A program made the position numbers and the translations under genes. Under the pieces are notes generated by a model. The model saw nothing but the letters and a program-made list of their open reading frames with translations, was not told the origin of the DNA and did not search any database. From Reticulascus tulasneorum (lineage: Eukaryota > Ascomycota > Sordariomycetes > Glomerellales > Reticulascaceae), in assembly GCA_001557505.1 (NCBI GenBank), contig LSAX01000010.1, forward strand, positions 992,001-1,056,000: 64,000 nt of DNA, given 5' to 3'. Below are positions 32,583 to 43,747 of this stretch, piece by piece. Position 1 is the stretch's first letter. Every line of letters begins with the position of its first letter.

Positions 32583-34249
32583 ATGGAGATTGCAGGTGTA
32601 GCCCTAGCCATCCCGCCGCTACTCGTCGGCATTCGCAAGTGTGTGAAGGTCTTCGCCGAGCTACGGGATGGATACAAAGACGCAGACGAGAAGATATCCG
32701 TCCTGATAACGCAATGCGAGCTGCTTGAGACGGCGCTGGATCAGGCGCAAGATATCGCGAAACATGTCCCTACGACGCATCTTGCCTCGGTGACGGCGGA
32801 CTGCTCCAAGGCTGTCAAGGGCTTGGAGGGCTTGTTGACCCAGTTCGGAATTGACGTGGATAATCCGGGGCCAATGGAGACCATGGCGAAGATTGGGTTC
32901 ATGATGAAGGAGGAGGATCTCAAACCCGTGCTAGAAAGGTTGGATCGATGCCATCGCAACTTGGAAACTTATCTGGGGATTATTCGGTTGTAAGTCCGAC
33001 GATCTTGACCCATGCAACTTCCACGCTGATTGTGCACAGCGAGTATATGCAACTGTCCCTTAGTGGGAAATACTCGAGTACAACAAAGGCAAATCGGAGA
33101 AGTAGCAGCATCATACAAGCGGATGACGAGACCCTCCGCTTCAGTTTCCTGAGTAACAATAGCAAATTCTCAACCACCGCGCTCTACATCAAGCAAGACC
33201 GGATGAGTGCCTTGAGCGTCGAGTTCGACTTTGACAAGGCTATCCAGAGCTCGAAAGCCTACCGGCGGCTGGGTAACTCGAACGGCTCGATCACGGACGC
33301 AAGGTTCACGGATCATGCTGCTTCTAATGGCTCTTCGGTGCTTTTTCAACCTCGTCGACCGTCTGATGCGTCTACCGCTACAGCTCAATCTTCGCAAACA
33401 ATACTTTCCCCTTCGGCCGTATCTGCTATCCCGGAGGACAAGATCGCTGACTTTGATGCGAGCTCCTCCGAGGCTGAACCAGAGGACGCATTCACCGACG
33501 ATGATCTCGCTGGTCTCTCCAAAGTAGAGAGGAAGCTCGCAGAAGTCGGTCTTTTCAGCACAAAGTCTCGTGAACGAAAGGCTGGGACAAACCCTTCGAC
33601 GCAAATTCACAACTTGACGCCGCAGGTATCCAACGCAGTTCCCCATGGAACGACAATCCCGTTGTACTTCAACATTGTAGTCATGGGTCTTGATGTGTCA
33701 AATCCCATAGTGCAAGTACGATACTGAGCAATCTGGTCACTGCCGGGGCGCGGCTAACAGACGCAGTTTCTTCACGACAAGAATGGGCCTGGGGATTACC
33801 CGTACAGCAAGAATTGCAACATAGACAACGAGCCGGCTGTCCTTAATACTCAATTCGTGTTCAACATGCCTACGAAGCCCTCGATAATTGATCAATGCGA
33901 TGGATTCCTACTTACTTACAGCATCTTCGCATTACCGAGCTTCATTATGATGAATTGGTTCTACGAGAAAATCATCGCCGCCAGAAAGGCAACCTCAATA
34001 CCTATCCTTGTCGTCGAAATCGGAACAGAAGGTGGAAGCAGAGGCAAAAGGAACGTCAACGTATCGGACGGTGAAATGTGGGCGAATAGTCGTGGTTTGC
34101 GTTTCATTCAGGCTCCTCTCTCGACGTCCCAGGATGTAGAGCAACTTCTCTTCGACTTGGTTCGGGACATACGGTTGCAGAAGGGAAATAGGGCGTTGTG
34201 GCTCGACTTGCGCAACAGGCGTCTGAGATTATTGTCTTCGCCAAGCTAG
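32583..34249 (+). CDS. HeLo-like N-terminal domain fused to a degenerate Ras-like pseudo-GTPase
   Basis: Three exons: 32583-32989, 33040-33715, 33767-34249, giving 521 aa. Residues 1-136 look like the fungal HeLo-like N-terminal domain of NOD-like receptors. They open with a hydrophobic helix (MEIAGVALAIPPLLVGI), then helices with ISVLITQCELLETAL and AVKGLEGLLTQFG, ending KEEDLKPVLERLDRCHRNL. Residues 137-340 are linker, Ser-rich and partly acidic. From 344 the chain follows a Ras fold: YFNIVVMG (beta 1), NCNIDNEPAVLN (Ras QCVIDDEPALLD), DGFLLTYS (Ras EGFLLVYS), IPILVVE (beta 5) and LLFDLVRDIR (last helix). The P-loop GxxxxGKS is replaced by GLDVSNPI, the DTAGQ switch II is absent, and the NKxD position reads EIGT (about 442-445). 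GTP binding is therefore unlikely. The Ras likeness is by eye but collinear over about 160 residues. Function is unknown; a link to cell death or heterokaryon recognition is inference from the HeLo-like part. Confidence 0.75.
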
Positions 34250-34743
34250 AACGTTCAGAAAAAGCCGATGAACATATCCTAGCACCTCAACTTTCGAGGG
34301 AAAGGGAGAGATCCTGGCTGCTGCATATTGCTACCACGTATGGCTCGTTTTCTTTGGTAAGTAACATAGTGCCCAGAACTTCACAGGCACACTCTACATC
34401 AGATCTGGAAACCAGCTGACGACCCTAGATTGTATGGCCGTGAGAGAACTTTCAACTTGTTACGACGCATGGCCGATGGCGCTACGGGGTTCTCTGAATC
34501 AAGAGCTGAAGTCAGGAACTCATCGGGAATCACACTGCGGTCCGGAAGGCATATGGATGGGACGGGATGGGATGGGCAGGGCAGGGCTTAGGGGTAGTTA
34601 TCAATCTGCTGAAAAGGTGCTTCATCACTTTATCGGTATCACATATTAATGCTGCATACAATATAATGAACACACTTCCCTCCCATAATGACAACGCCGA
34701 AACTCCAAATATCCAGCTGATGGAGTGGCCAGCATCCATAGAA
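34250..34743. other. Convergent intergenic region
   Basis: About 490 bases between converging 3' ends, with a G-rich patch (GGGATGGGATGGGCAGGGCAGGG) near 34560-34590 that could form a quadruplex. No gene is supported. Confidence 0.5.
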
Positions 34744-37686
34744 TTACGCTTCTTCAGCCACCAATATCCTCTTCAAGTCCGTATTGATGATCAAGTCATC
34801 CTTGCCTCTCAAATGCATGACAATCGTCAACCCCTCAATCCCCAGCTCATCATCATCCATCCTATCAACCTCCGTACCGGCATCCACACCACCAGCATCT
34901 TCGTCTTCTGCAGCCTGATCGGCGGTTCCTCCTTGAGAAACAATCTCCGCCTTTAATTGACGAACTTCTGCTGTAAGGCTCATATACCGCTCTTTCCAGG
35001 AACAGGTATGGTTTTGATTTGGTGGCATGATTGGGATGGGGCTGAATAGCTCTACCGAATGCTCGTTTGCTACCCTTGGAGTACCTGGTGATGAGGGCCA
35101 TGACTGGTGTAGTCCTTCCTCGAGTGTGACCTGTTGGACAGCGAAAGGTTGAGATTTTGGTGTATCATATATCTCAAGAGTATGTTGATTAGCTCTGGTG
35201 TATGATGAAGATGAAGTTGGCTGTTCAGGCTCGGATATTGTGATATACAGCTGATCAACTCGCCTGGGCTGCAACGGAGATGTGAACATGTCTTCCTCCT
35301 CGTTATTCGACGTAATCGGCTGCTCGCCTGCCTGACTCACTGGCAGAGAAATTGTGGGCGACGTAGGATAACAACTGACGCAAGTTTGGGTCCGTTTCAG
35401 AGGTTCTGAACCAGGACTCTTGTTATCTGAAGAGGATTGTATTTGCAGTGTCGGCACTTTACGTAGTTGGTGTCTCCATGATTCTACATTGCTCAACAAC
35501 TCCGTTGTTTGCAACGAGATGTTGTCCTCCTTCGGAACTCTCCGTAGAGGTCTCTGAAGCCATGGTAGAGGCCCATTGTCTTCTTCGGTTTGTTCAAATG
35601 ACTCTTTCGATACCTTTTTCAGCTGTGGCCAAACAACACTTGCTTCTGTAAGCGGTGGCTCTTGCTGCGCACTCGTAATGCGAACTGGATAACTGCTTTC
35701 TCTTGGTCCGCTGTGTGAAGATGCAGAGGAACGGCGATGGGAGACTGTTCGGGAGCTTCCGACCGCTTCATGATAGGACCGATTTAGTTGTGGCGTGCTT
35801 TTCGATTCAACTCTTTTCAGCCTCTCCATAACACTACCAGATTTCTTGTCTGGAGACTTCAACCATGACTGCGGGCTAGATAGACGAACTCGGGGCACAA
35901 TCGCCAAACTGGATCCTCTTATGTCTTTTTGTAGTAGCAAATCCACGCTCAGGGTATGGGACTTTGGGAACTGTTCTATTTTTGAAGGCGTATCCTTTCT
36001 CAATGTGTGGCTTCGTGCCAGTATTGAAGTGTCAGTGACGGGATCACGGCTCAATCGGTGTGTCTCTGTTCCTGGTGGAATCTCTATAACAGGATCGAGG
36101 TTTAAGGAATGCGTTGGTTGTGCTGGCGGGGAGACAGATGCGGCTTCCTGACTCGTCGTGTAGAGCTCGGAATGTCTTCTCGGCTGTTGGTCACGCTGAG
36201 CAGTCATTTTGGTAGGCGTTAGAGTTCCATGATCCTCGGATATTGAGTCAACAGCAGTTGAACCTGCAGCAAGATGCTCTATTACGTGCTGGGAGTGGTT
36301 GAGCTCTTCTGCATGGTGATACAGTTGGTCAATCTTTAGCTTTAGAGGATCCTGTATTTGCGGATGAGGCACAGTATAACCAAAGTCAGGGAGCCAATCT
36401 AACCCGCGAGGGTCTGCCATAGTATCCGTGGTCCCGGCGTTGGCAACTTCTCGTTCAGCTGCACAGGCTATACTATGGCGGGTAGGATGGTGTCCAGCAT
36501 GAGTGGCCCGGCACCGCGGGTTCCCACACTCGCCATGGGTACCGGATGACCTCCGAATAGACAAATCCCGCTGCTGGGGAACACAGTTAGAGAGCCTTGC
36601 GAAGCGCTTTGCCTGAGCAGATGTATCAGTTATGACCGGTATGGCAGCACTGGTCTTCGCCTTTCGGTCAGCAATGACGAACGGATTTTCCCTTACGGAT
36701 ATGGATGAAGCCATGGGTCGAAGAAACATCTTGGGAGCATCTTCGACAACGGAATGCAAACTACCTGATCCCTCCATCGCCAGAGGTTTCATTTGGCTCC
36801 GTTCGGCTGATTCTGGAACTGGTGTGGCCAAACTAGCATGCTTTGTAGATTTGCTGTGAGCGCGTTCAACGAGAAACTCATATTCTTCTTCTTCGGGCAT
36901 CTCGCTAGTGCACTTGAGGCATACGGAGTGGCCGCATGATGCGCAGAAGTTTCGAGAGGTAACTTCAGCGCCGCAAGAGTGACATACTCGATAGAATCGT
37001 TTTGGCGTGTTTGGTGTCCCATCACCGCATCGAGACAGGTCCTCTTCCGAAAGCCAACCTAACGGCGGTTCGAGACCGAATTCCTCGAAAATGTCTCTGG
37101 CATCTCGCCGACGAACGGTGGATGTGCTTGGCGCAGACTCTTGGGACTCAAGCGAGTAAAGAGAATGGCCAGACGTTTGACGGCGTGGGGATGGGGATTG
37201 CTGGATATGTGACTCGGATCGTTCGCGATAGTCAGCTCGCAGTTGACCCATTGAGAAGGACGAACGGAGATCGAAGGATGGACCCAGGCCTCGAGCCTTG
37301 GGACTTGCACTCTGACTATCGTCTAGACCTCCAGCTGACCACGTCATGTGTGTCAACGCATGATCCTCTCCATGATTTCTCCTGCCCGATTTCGAAGCAA
37401 GAAACGTATGATCGCGCGGCGGAAGACCTGGGTCTTCGACTTTCAGATTCCTCGAAGCAGGCTGGGCGAAAGTCTCATCGGCTCGGCGGCCCTAACCAAG
37501 CCAGGTGTTCTCCCGTTCCCTCGCATCCGACCACCTCCACGAATCTTCGCCCGTCTGACTCGCAAGCTGGCGTATGCGAGACGAGACAATGCCTTCTGGC
37601 ACGTGTTGGTCAAGCCGATGGGTCGGCGTGTCGGACGTGAATGGATCGTAATCCTCAACGAACGGATAGCCCATGTCGTCGGACAT
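34744..37686 (-). CDS. Unrecognised protein with a six-cysteine zinc-binding cluster
   Basis: Minus strand, two exons: 37497-37686 and 34744-37433, giving about 959 aa. The start MSDDMGYPFVEDYDPF at 37686 was chosen because the large exon has no ATG at its front. Near residue 210-240 six cysteines (214, 217, 227, 230, 235, 238) form CxxC-x9-CxxC-x4-CxxC, a zinc-ribbon or treble-clef pattern. A second small Cys/His group (ECGNPRCRATHAGHH) follows. The rest is Ser/Thr/Pro-rich and disordered, with a C-terminal coiled-coil-like stretch (ERYMSLTAEVRQLKAEIV) and an ordered tail (GLTIVMHLRGKDDLIINTD). No family is recognised. The 63-nt intron is inferred: it starts GTTAGG, ends GAAG and removes an in-frame TAG. 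It is the weakest part of this model. Confidence 0.7.
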
Positions 37687-38080
37687 GGTGAAAGACTGAA
37701 TGGCGCTCTAATAAGCCCGTAATATATGTCTAATGGTACTAAGAGTCGTATCATGTGGGATAGACAATGATTTGAATTGCACGGCGTGTTCGGCACATTC
37801 TGTAGGACGGAGTAGATGATTGCCTCGGGTGAGGTCAGGGAATGATTAGTGTGCAAAAAAAGGGCTTGAGGCTAGAACGGGGAAGGGAGGGCTACGCCAG
37901 TTTCAGGTTTAGGAGAAAGGGCCATGAACAGCGACGTGGGACGATGCAATAATACGGCCACCAGTTGGGAAACAACGAGAAGGTACAACGCAAGACTGGT
38001 CTGAATTTGCGATGCGAGGCTAATGGAACTAGGAAAGTCTCTGATGTACAATGGCTCCTGTCTCGACAGCTCTATACACT
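37687..38080. other. Intergenic between two leftward genes
   Basis: About 390 bases: the promoter of the Cys-cluster gene and the 3' UTR of the ATP synthase gene. Nothing else was recognised. Confidence 0.5.
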
Positions 38081-38858
38081 CTATTTCAGCACGGCTTGCA
38101 AGCTCTCCAGAACCTAGAGCATATAAGTCAGTATGGTGCTGCGTCGCACTAAGAGTAAATGATGAACTTACCTCCAACTCAATCTTCGCCTCAGCAATGT
38201 CCAGCTCGCTGCCGCTTCCATTTGCAGTCTTCGAAGCTTCCGCAATCTGCGACTTGACAGCCTCAAGGCTGAAATCCTCCAGGGCGTAGCCCTCAACGCC
38301 ATTGATGCTCATGAGCGAGTTTGGCTGCACGATGGCAAATCCTCCTGACACTGTAGCATGCTCAATCAGCTCCTATTGCACATCGTAAGGTCCATCCATA
38401 TACACACCGAAGAACTGCTTGCTGCCGCCGCTCTCCTCAATAACTTCAATCAAGCCGGGCTTCAGCTGTTCGATGGAAGGAACGTGATTGGCGAGGACGC
38501 CCATCTCGCCGGATTCCGCGGGGATGTTGACCTGGACGACATCTTGGGACTTGTACAAAGACTGCATTGCGGCAATTAGCTTCCAGTATCCCAATTGAGC
38601 GAGTTCCCCATCAGCCTCTCAAACCGTCTCTTCCAATATCCCAGCCCCTTCGGAGAATGGAATCTCGTACCTGGTGAGGGAGCGAGAAGCTCAGCTTGAT
38701 CTGTGATACGTCAGTCCAAGATCCTCAAACAAATACCGAGGATGGGCAGAACTTGCCTTGTCCGGGACGGCATCAGCGTATGTTCTTCGCTGCAATGGGG
38801 CTCTGATAGCTGCCGGGCGTACTCGGAGAGCTGCGCGCGCGATGCGGAGGGAGTTCAT
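38081..38858 (-). CDS. F1F0-ATP synthase delta subunit (Atp16 type)
   Basis: Minus strand, five exons: 38757-38858, 38671-38700, 38408-38561, 38172-38350, 38081-38113, giving 165 aa (yeast Atp16 has 160). The first 30 residues (MNSLRIARAALRVRP to QRRTYA) are an Arg-rich mitochondrial presequence. The mature part has IKLSFSLPHQ, then VNIPAESGEMGVLANHVP, IEQLKPGLIEV, FFVSGGFAIVQPNS and the final VLESLQAVLK, all family hallmarks of the bacterial epsilon / mitochondrial delta subunit in the F1 central stalk. Five small exons in under 800 bases make it intron-dense: the introns are 56, 109, 57 and 58 nt. The first intron begins GCAAGT (GC-AG). Exon 2 is 30 nt. The phase agrees at every junction and the protein matches the family throughout. 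Confidence 0.94.
38701..38756 (-). other. GC-AG intron in the ATP synthase delta gene
   Basis: On the minus strand the exon ends GACAAG and the intron reads GCAAGT ... CACAG (56 nt). No GT donor gives the conserved joined protein. The donor otherwise fits the strong consensus seen in GC-AG introns. Confidence 0.88.
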
Positions 38859-41154
38859 GATGGGCTGAGCTGGCAATTGAGATTCGTTGCTGGGGAGAGC
38901 TCAGATGAGGTCGTTCGGACAGGAATCTTTCGGTTGAGCCCATTCGCGAATTCGGCTAGCCGGATGTTTGGATCACGTGCTGAACCACATGATTAATCAC
39001 GAGGTATTTCCACGATAAGCCGATATCACCGTTAGGAGCATCTGCCAAGTTGACTTTGCACCATATTTCGCTGAAATGGCTACTTAGTTACATATGACTC
39101 TCCATAGGCCAGTTTGGTAGCCATATATCAGGTTTAATGCACCTAAGCTGAGTCTGCCTTCTAGCAGCGCACGCTCTCCTTCCGAAGACGGACAGGTCCC
39201 ATCACCGCCTTTTACGGGTTCACGATCAAACCAAGGACCACGAAGCCAAGTTCTCGTCGCCACCGCTAAAAATCCTACAGCGGCATCCACTTTTTCGAAT
39301 TGTTTTCGTGTCCGAAGTGGCCATCCAATGGGTCGCGGAGGAAATCTCCAGCCTGCGCCAACCAACACATTTCTCGCGATAGTTCACATTACCCGTCGAG
39401 CGGCTCCCATCGGATAGACACCTGTGGCACCGATGCGGCGGTGAAGGATGGGATTTGCAGCGCCATTCCGTAGAGGTCCCAGATTGTCCATCTTGTGACT
39501 GTCAATCATGTTGCCTTCCAAACGGGCACGTCTCACAGAGGCGCAAATTCCCCGAGTGCTAGCCACGGCAGGACCCTGATCGGCAAGCCGATTAACATGT
39601 TGTCGTGGCTTTGTCTTTCAACGTCAACCTTGGCGTTTTGTGAAACGCCTGTTGTCCAAGATCTCCAAGGTCTTGGTTGCAGTGTTGGAGTAGCCGACTG
39701 AATTGAGTTTGACGCAGGTTACCTGGTATCCCCATGAATGCCTGGCAAGAAGCGGCATGGCCGTTCTGTAGGGGTGTAGAATGGCCGCTCAACTGCATGC
39801 TTATTACAGCATCGTGTCTCGAGTGGCTGCAGTATCGTATGCGGCCAGCCACGAACACTGCATCCCCTTCAAGCGAACCCTGGAATTGGCATGCAGGATA
39901 GGCTGTTGGAGCACATGTGTTGTCCAGCAATACCATCGCTTACAGGATCCTACTCAGCTGTATTTAGAGCTTCCCAAAAGGTCGCAGCCCAGTCAGCTCT
40001 AGACCACCACCTTGGGTATTCGTAACTCGCTCTCGTCTTCACCGCCGGATTCGGTTTTATGGGCTAGCAGATGGTGGGAGCGCTACAGTTTTGGCTCCCG
40101 AATTACGGCGGCCTTCATCGCGGAGCCCACTTCCCGACAACAATTAGCCCCGCGCACTTTAATCAATTTGATGTGTCAAAGCATTGCATCGCGAAAGTGT
40201 GGGAAGTTGGTGCGAACACCTCCCCCTCTGCATGAGACAGAATCGATCCCATGTCCAATTTTATCTACGCGCTGATGCCGCGAAGAGAACGCCGCATCCT
40301 CCCAAAATGCGGGGTTGTCGTCTATCGTTTCGTTTGACGAACAAGGTAGGGGTCGATGAGATTGGACATGGGGCATTAAAATGGGAATTTGCACAGCTGC
40401 CCCTCATGTGGTGACCGACGAGAACAAAACTCAAAAATTGTAGTCGAATATCAAGCTTGTTTTGGGGGAACTGTCAGATATGACGAAGTGGGACGGGGTG
40501 CTTTCGCAGCAGCCAAGCACGCCATTTTGGGTCACATTCCCATCCCATGTTGGTTGTGTTTGAATCAACAGCCATTTCACGGCATACCCTTCCAAGACAC
40601 CGCCAAGTGGGTTTACCGTGAGTGGGACAACCCCTTGGCATGTGTCGAGTGACGATCATGGTCAAGATATGATGGCCCCAAGACGGGCTTCGGCAGAGGC
40701 TGTTTGCTTGACATTTAGCAGCATGTGGCTGCCAGCAATACGGCGAGAAACTTGGCTTCTGGAAGTAAAATCTTGGCAATTCGTCTGTCCTACCTCAACA
40801 CCGGGGTTGCACTGCGAACTAACCTTCACGACTCGCCCGGGCATATTTTGTGGCCGCTTGTGTCAAGAAGATGCAAGGAAAGGCATTGCGTGGTTGGTAA
40901 ATTAGCGTCATGGTACATGACCAGCCAACCATGGGCAAAAGTGCACAATGCCCTCCGGGGAGTGCTCCAAGGAGCTGGCAAGTGGAGGGACAATTTCATA
41001 ATACTTATGCCATCTCTAATGTTACGATAATCACATTCTAGAGCGCGTTCGCAGCGACCTGCTAGTTGCAGACCAGCCACCAGGACAGCCGGGATTCGCG
41101 ATGTTGCACTGATCGCGACTGTCTCTGCAGGGTTTGTAGACGGACTTGTGGGAA

Positions 41155-41168
41155 GGGGGGGGGGGGGG
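41155..41168 (+). repeat. Poly-G tract (14 nt)
   Basis: Uninterrupted run of 14 G in intergenic DNA, the only one of the six long tracts with G on the plus strand. Confidence 0.9.
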
Positions 41169-42516
41169 TTCAAAGCGCCTCTCCAAATACGCCCGTCTTG
41201 CCTGCAGTTGATTTACTGTACGCTGCAACTGGCGGTGGTGAGATATGAGATGTGGGATGCATGCAGACATCCAGATGGGCCAAGGAAGGATTATTCGAAG
41301 GGATGAAGTGGTCGGTTGAATGGATAGATGGCATCCCACGGCGGTGGCTGCATTGGCTGAATGGAACAATACCAGCCAGCTGACAGCTGATATGGTAACT
41401 TTGTTACCTCGTACATACTCGAGAAGGAGCTGGGAGGACTGATTGATAATGAGTGTTTCGGGGAATACGATTTCTGATCCAATATGGGTGCAGCACATGA
41501 AAGACTTGGCCAAGGAGTTGGGAAGTTTTTGTCTCCGGCAAGTCATCTGAGTCGAATGTATCAGCATGTCTTTCTCCAACGGATCCCGCAGTGGATGACG
41601 GTCAAAATCAAAACTAGTGTTTTGAATCATGGCCGAAGAAAGGGAAGGCGCTAGAAGCTGCTTCCTGTGTTACAATAGGGTACGTACGGACTAGAGTAGG
41701 TACGAAACGAGGGAGGCTGTACAGGACACACCCGCGGAGACCTGCTGTGTTAAGTTAGGTAAGTAAGGCAGGGGAATGAGGGGGGACAAGAGACACACGG
41801 AGGTGGATCATGTAATGCACATGTGTTGGCTGCCGTGGCTGCTTCGAAGCATGAATCAGCGGCGGGTCGTGGGTGCTCTTCACGTTGTTCCAACATTTAG
41901 GGGGGGTACGTATGGTGGTGATGGGGTGGATGGTGCAGGTGGTCAAATCATCATAGATCAGTCATCCACTGCTGACACACTCCACTTCCAGGTGACCTTT
42001 GGCAAGATTTTCAGTGGTTGCAGCGCGCAGTGGGATAGTTCCCACTGTCAGCAAGAAGTTCTGGAAATGGAAGTATTCGGGTGAAGTCGCTGCACAGTAC
42101 GGGCGATACGAAGATACGGCTCTACTTTCGGGAAGTGAGTCGGTCAATTACTTGAATATAGGTGTCAAACCCCTACTTCCGAGGTATCTGTGCCCCCAAG
42201 GCTCCTTGCGGTGGACGCCCAGTCGAGACATGCGCACTGTGATCCACAAGCCATCTGGACATTGCAGACTGACAACAAACGAAAAGGCTAGTGGGTTCCT
42301 CCCCCCACCCCAATTCTGGAGGGGATCCTTTTTTGCCGCCATCGCAACACGCGCCGAAAAAAAGGGAAAACAGGGACAAAGAGAGGGAAAAATGGATTTA
42401 ATGTTTTAGGGGGTGGCCTAGCGGGCCTGGCCCAGCACTAACAGTCGCCCACCACTGGCAGAGGCAGAAGAAGACCGCCAAGAGCGATTAAATAGCCTCC
42501 CAGATTCGAAGGGAAG

Positions 42517-42529
42517 CCCCCCCCCCCCC
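42517..42529 (+). repeat. Poly-C tract (13 nt)
   Basis: Run of 13 C about 1.2 kb upstream of the DUF2457 start codon. Confidence 0.9.
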
Positions 42530-42853
42530 ATCCGCCCGCGGCGCGCCCTGCCCAGACTGCAGTGCAGTGTGTGCAGCTTTGCTGCTCCTACCTCCCACCT
42601 CTCACCTCATACTCACACAAGTCGCCCGCCCACTCTCCCTGTTCGGCTTCCACTGGACTGGCGAAAAGCACGCCCCCCAAAAACCCACCTTATTTTGCCC
42701 GCAGCTCACCTCGTCTTTCTCTCCTACGTTACCTTACGGGATCCACACCACACATATTGCGACCCAGCACGCAGAGAAAAGAAGCACAAAGGGCGGTAAA
42801 ACGCACCAAGAGCGAAATTCGTCTAGTCCCCCCATCGCTAGGCTAGTACTTAC

Positions 42854-42877
42854 TGGGTAGTAGTTGAGTACTACCCA
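42854..42877. repeat. Perfect 9-bp inverted repeat (hairpin)
   Basis: TGGGTAGTA and TACTACCCA flank a 6-nt loop. A third partial arm, GCTACCCA, follows at 42881-42888, so two alternative hairpins are possible. Confidence 0.75.
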
Positions 42878-43747
42878 AGTGCTACCCAGAATACCTTAAC
42901 TCGAGGTTCCTCTCCCGCCCGTCCGTCGTCGGCACATTATTATCGATCTGCGCATCTCATCAAATCAACCCTCATCCGCCCGTACTTACTTACATATCCT
43001 ACCTACCATACTTACGCCGGCTGCCCCCCCTCTCCCCCCCCCAAACTCGAATCCCAAACCTGAATTCCTCTCCCCTCTCAAATTAATACACCCCATATTA
43101 AAGGTCAAAACAATCCGGGCTTCTCTTTTCTTGCCTTTTCTACATTCTTCGTCTGTTCCTCCCTGCGCCACGCTTAGCACGACGTCATTTCCTCTAAGCC
43201 CTAGGTATCCAGTCAGCCAGAAAGGCATTTGGAACCAACGCCCATTCCTGTTCAACTGGGATCCGGCATTTTTGCTTTGCGACACATCCACCCCAACTTA
43301 TTAGACCCTGAATTGCTTGCGCCTTCCACATAAACACGGCAGAGTCTCATATTGACCCAACTCCCGTCCACCGTTCTTCCGTCTCTTTTTCTTCCCCCCT
43401 GCAGACAACATCCTGTTACTCGCACTCGACAATGGACTTATTGCAATAGCCCCTCTGTCCTTAGGGACACAAGAAATCCTTCCATTGCATTCGAGACAGG
43501 TCAGGGCCGTACACAATCGTGTGCAGCAGACTTAGCCTGCGGCATAACAGCATCAAACGACTGCTCCGTCAGCAGCCCGAGCCAGTATTACTCTGGTTCT
43601 TTGCAATTTTCGAGTCTTCGAGACCTTTTAACTGCTCGGCGCGTCGCTGAACAAATTTGCTCTCCAAAGCGAACAATTCGCCACCCCAGCATATATCTAC
43701 CACAACACCACCCTTGCTTACAATCCTTGGATCTTTTGCTCCCCACA

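Larger units (their letters stand above)
38859..43747. other. 4.9 kb divergent region between the ATP synthase delta and DUF2457 genes
   Basis: No convincing gene. Holds both promoters. Notable content: a 14-nt poly-G at 41155-41168, a 13-nt poly-C at 42517-42529, a perfect 9-bp inverted repeat at 42854-42877, and C-rich leader DNA near 43014-43050. The frame of the DUF2457 gene stays open back to 43352 but has no ATG before 43748. A 199-codon frame at 41031-41630 (minus) was judged a chance open frame. Confidence 0.5.

Noticed and set aside
37462..37496. 35-nt intron in the Cys-cluster gene
   Set aside because: Too short, and it leads into a frame that meets stops. The 63-nt model keeps the open frame.
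41031..41630. 199-codon ATG-started open frame on the minus strand
   Set aside because: One frame this long is expected by chance in 64 kb. It runs through the poly-G tract (as a proline run), has no domain-like pattern and no splice partners.
38859..43747. Transposon remnant in the long divergent region
   Set aside because: No terminal repeats, transposase-like or reverse-transcriptase-like pieces, and no obvious AT-rich RIP signature were seen by eye.
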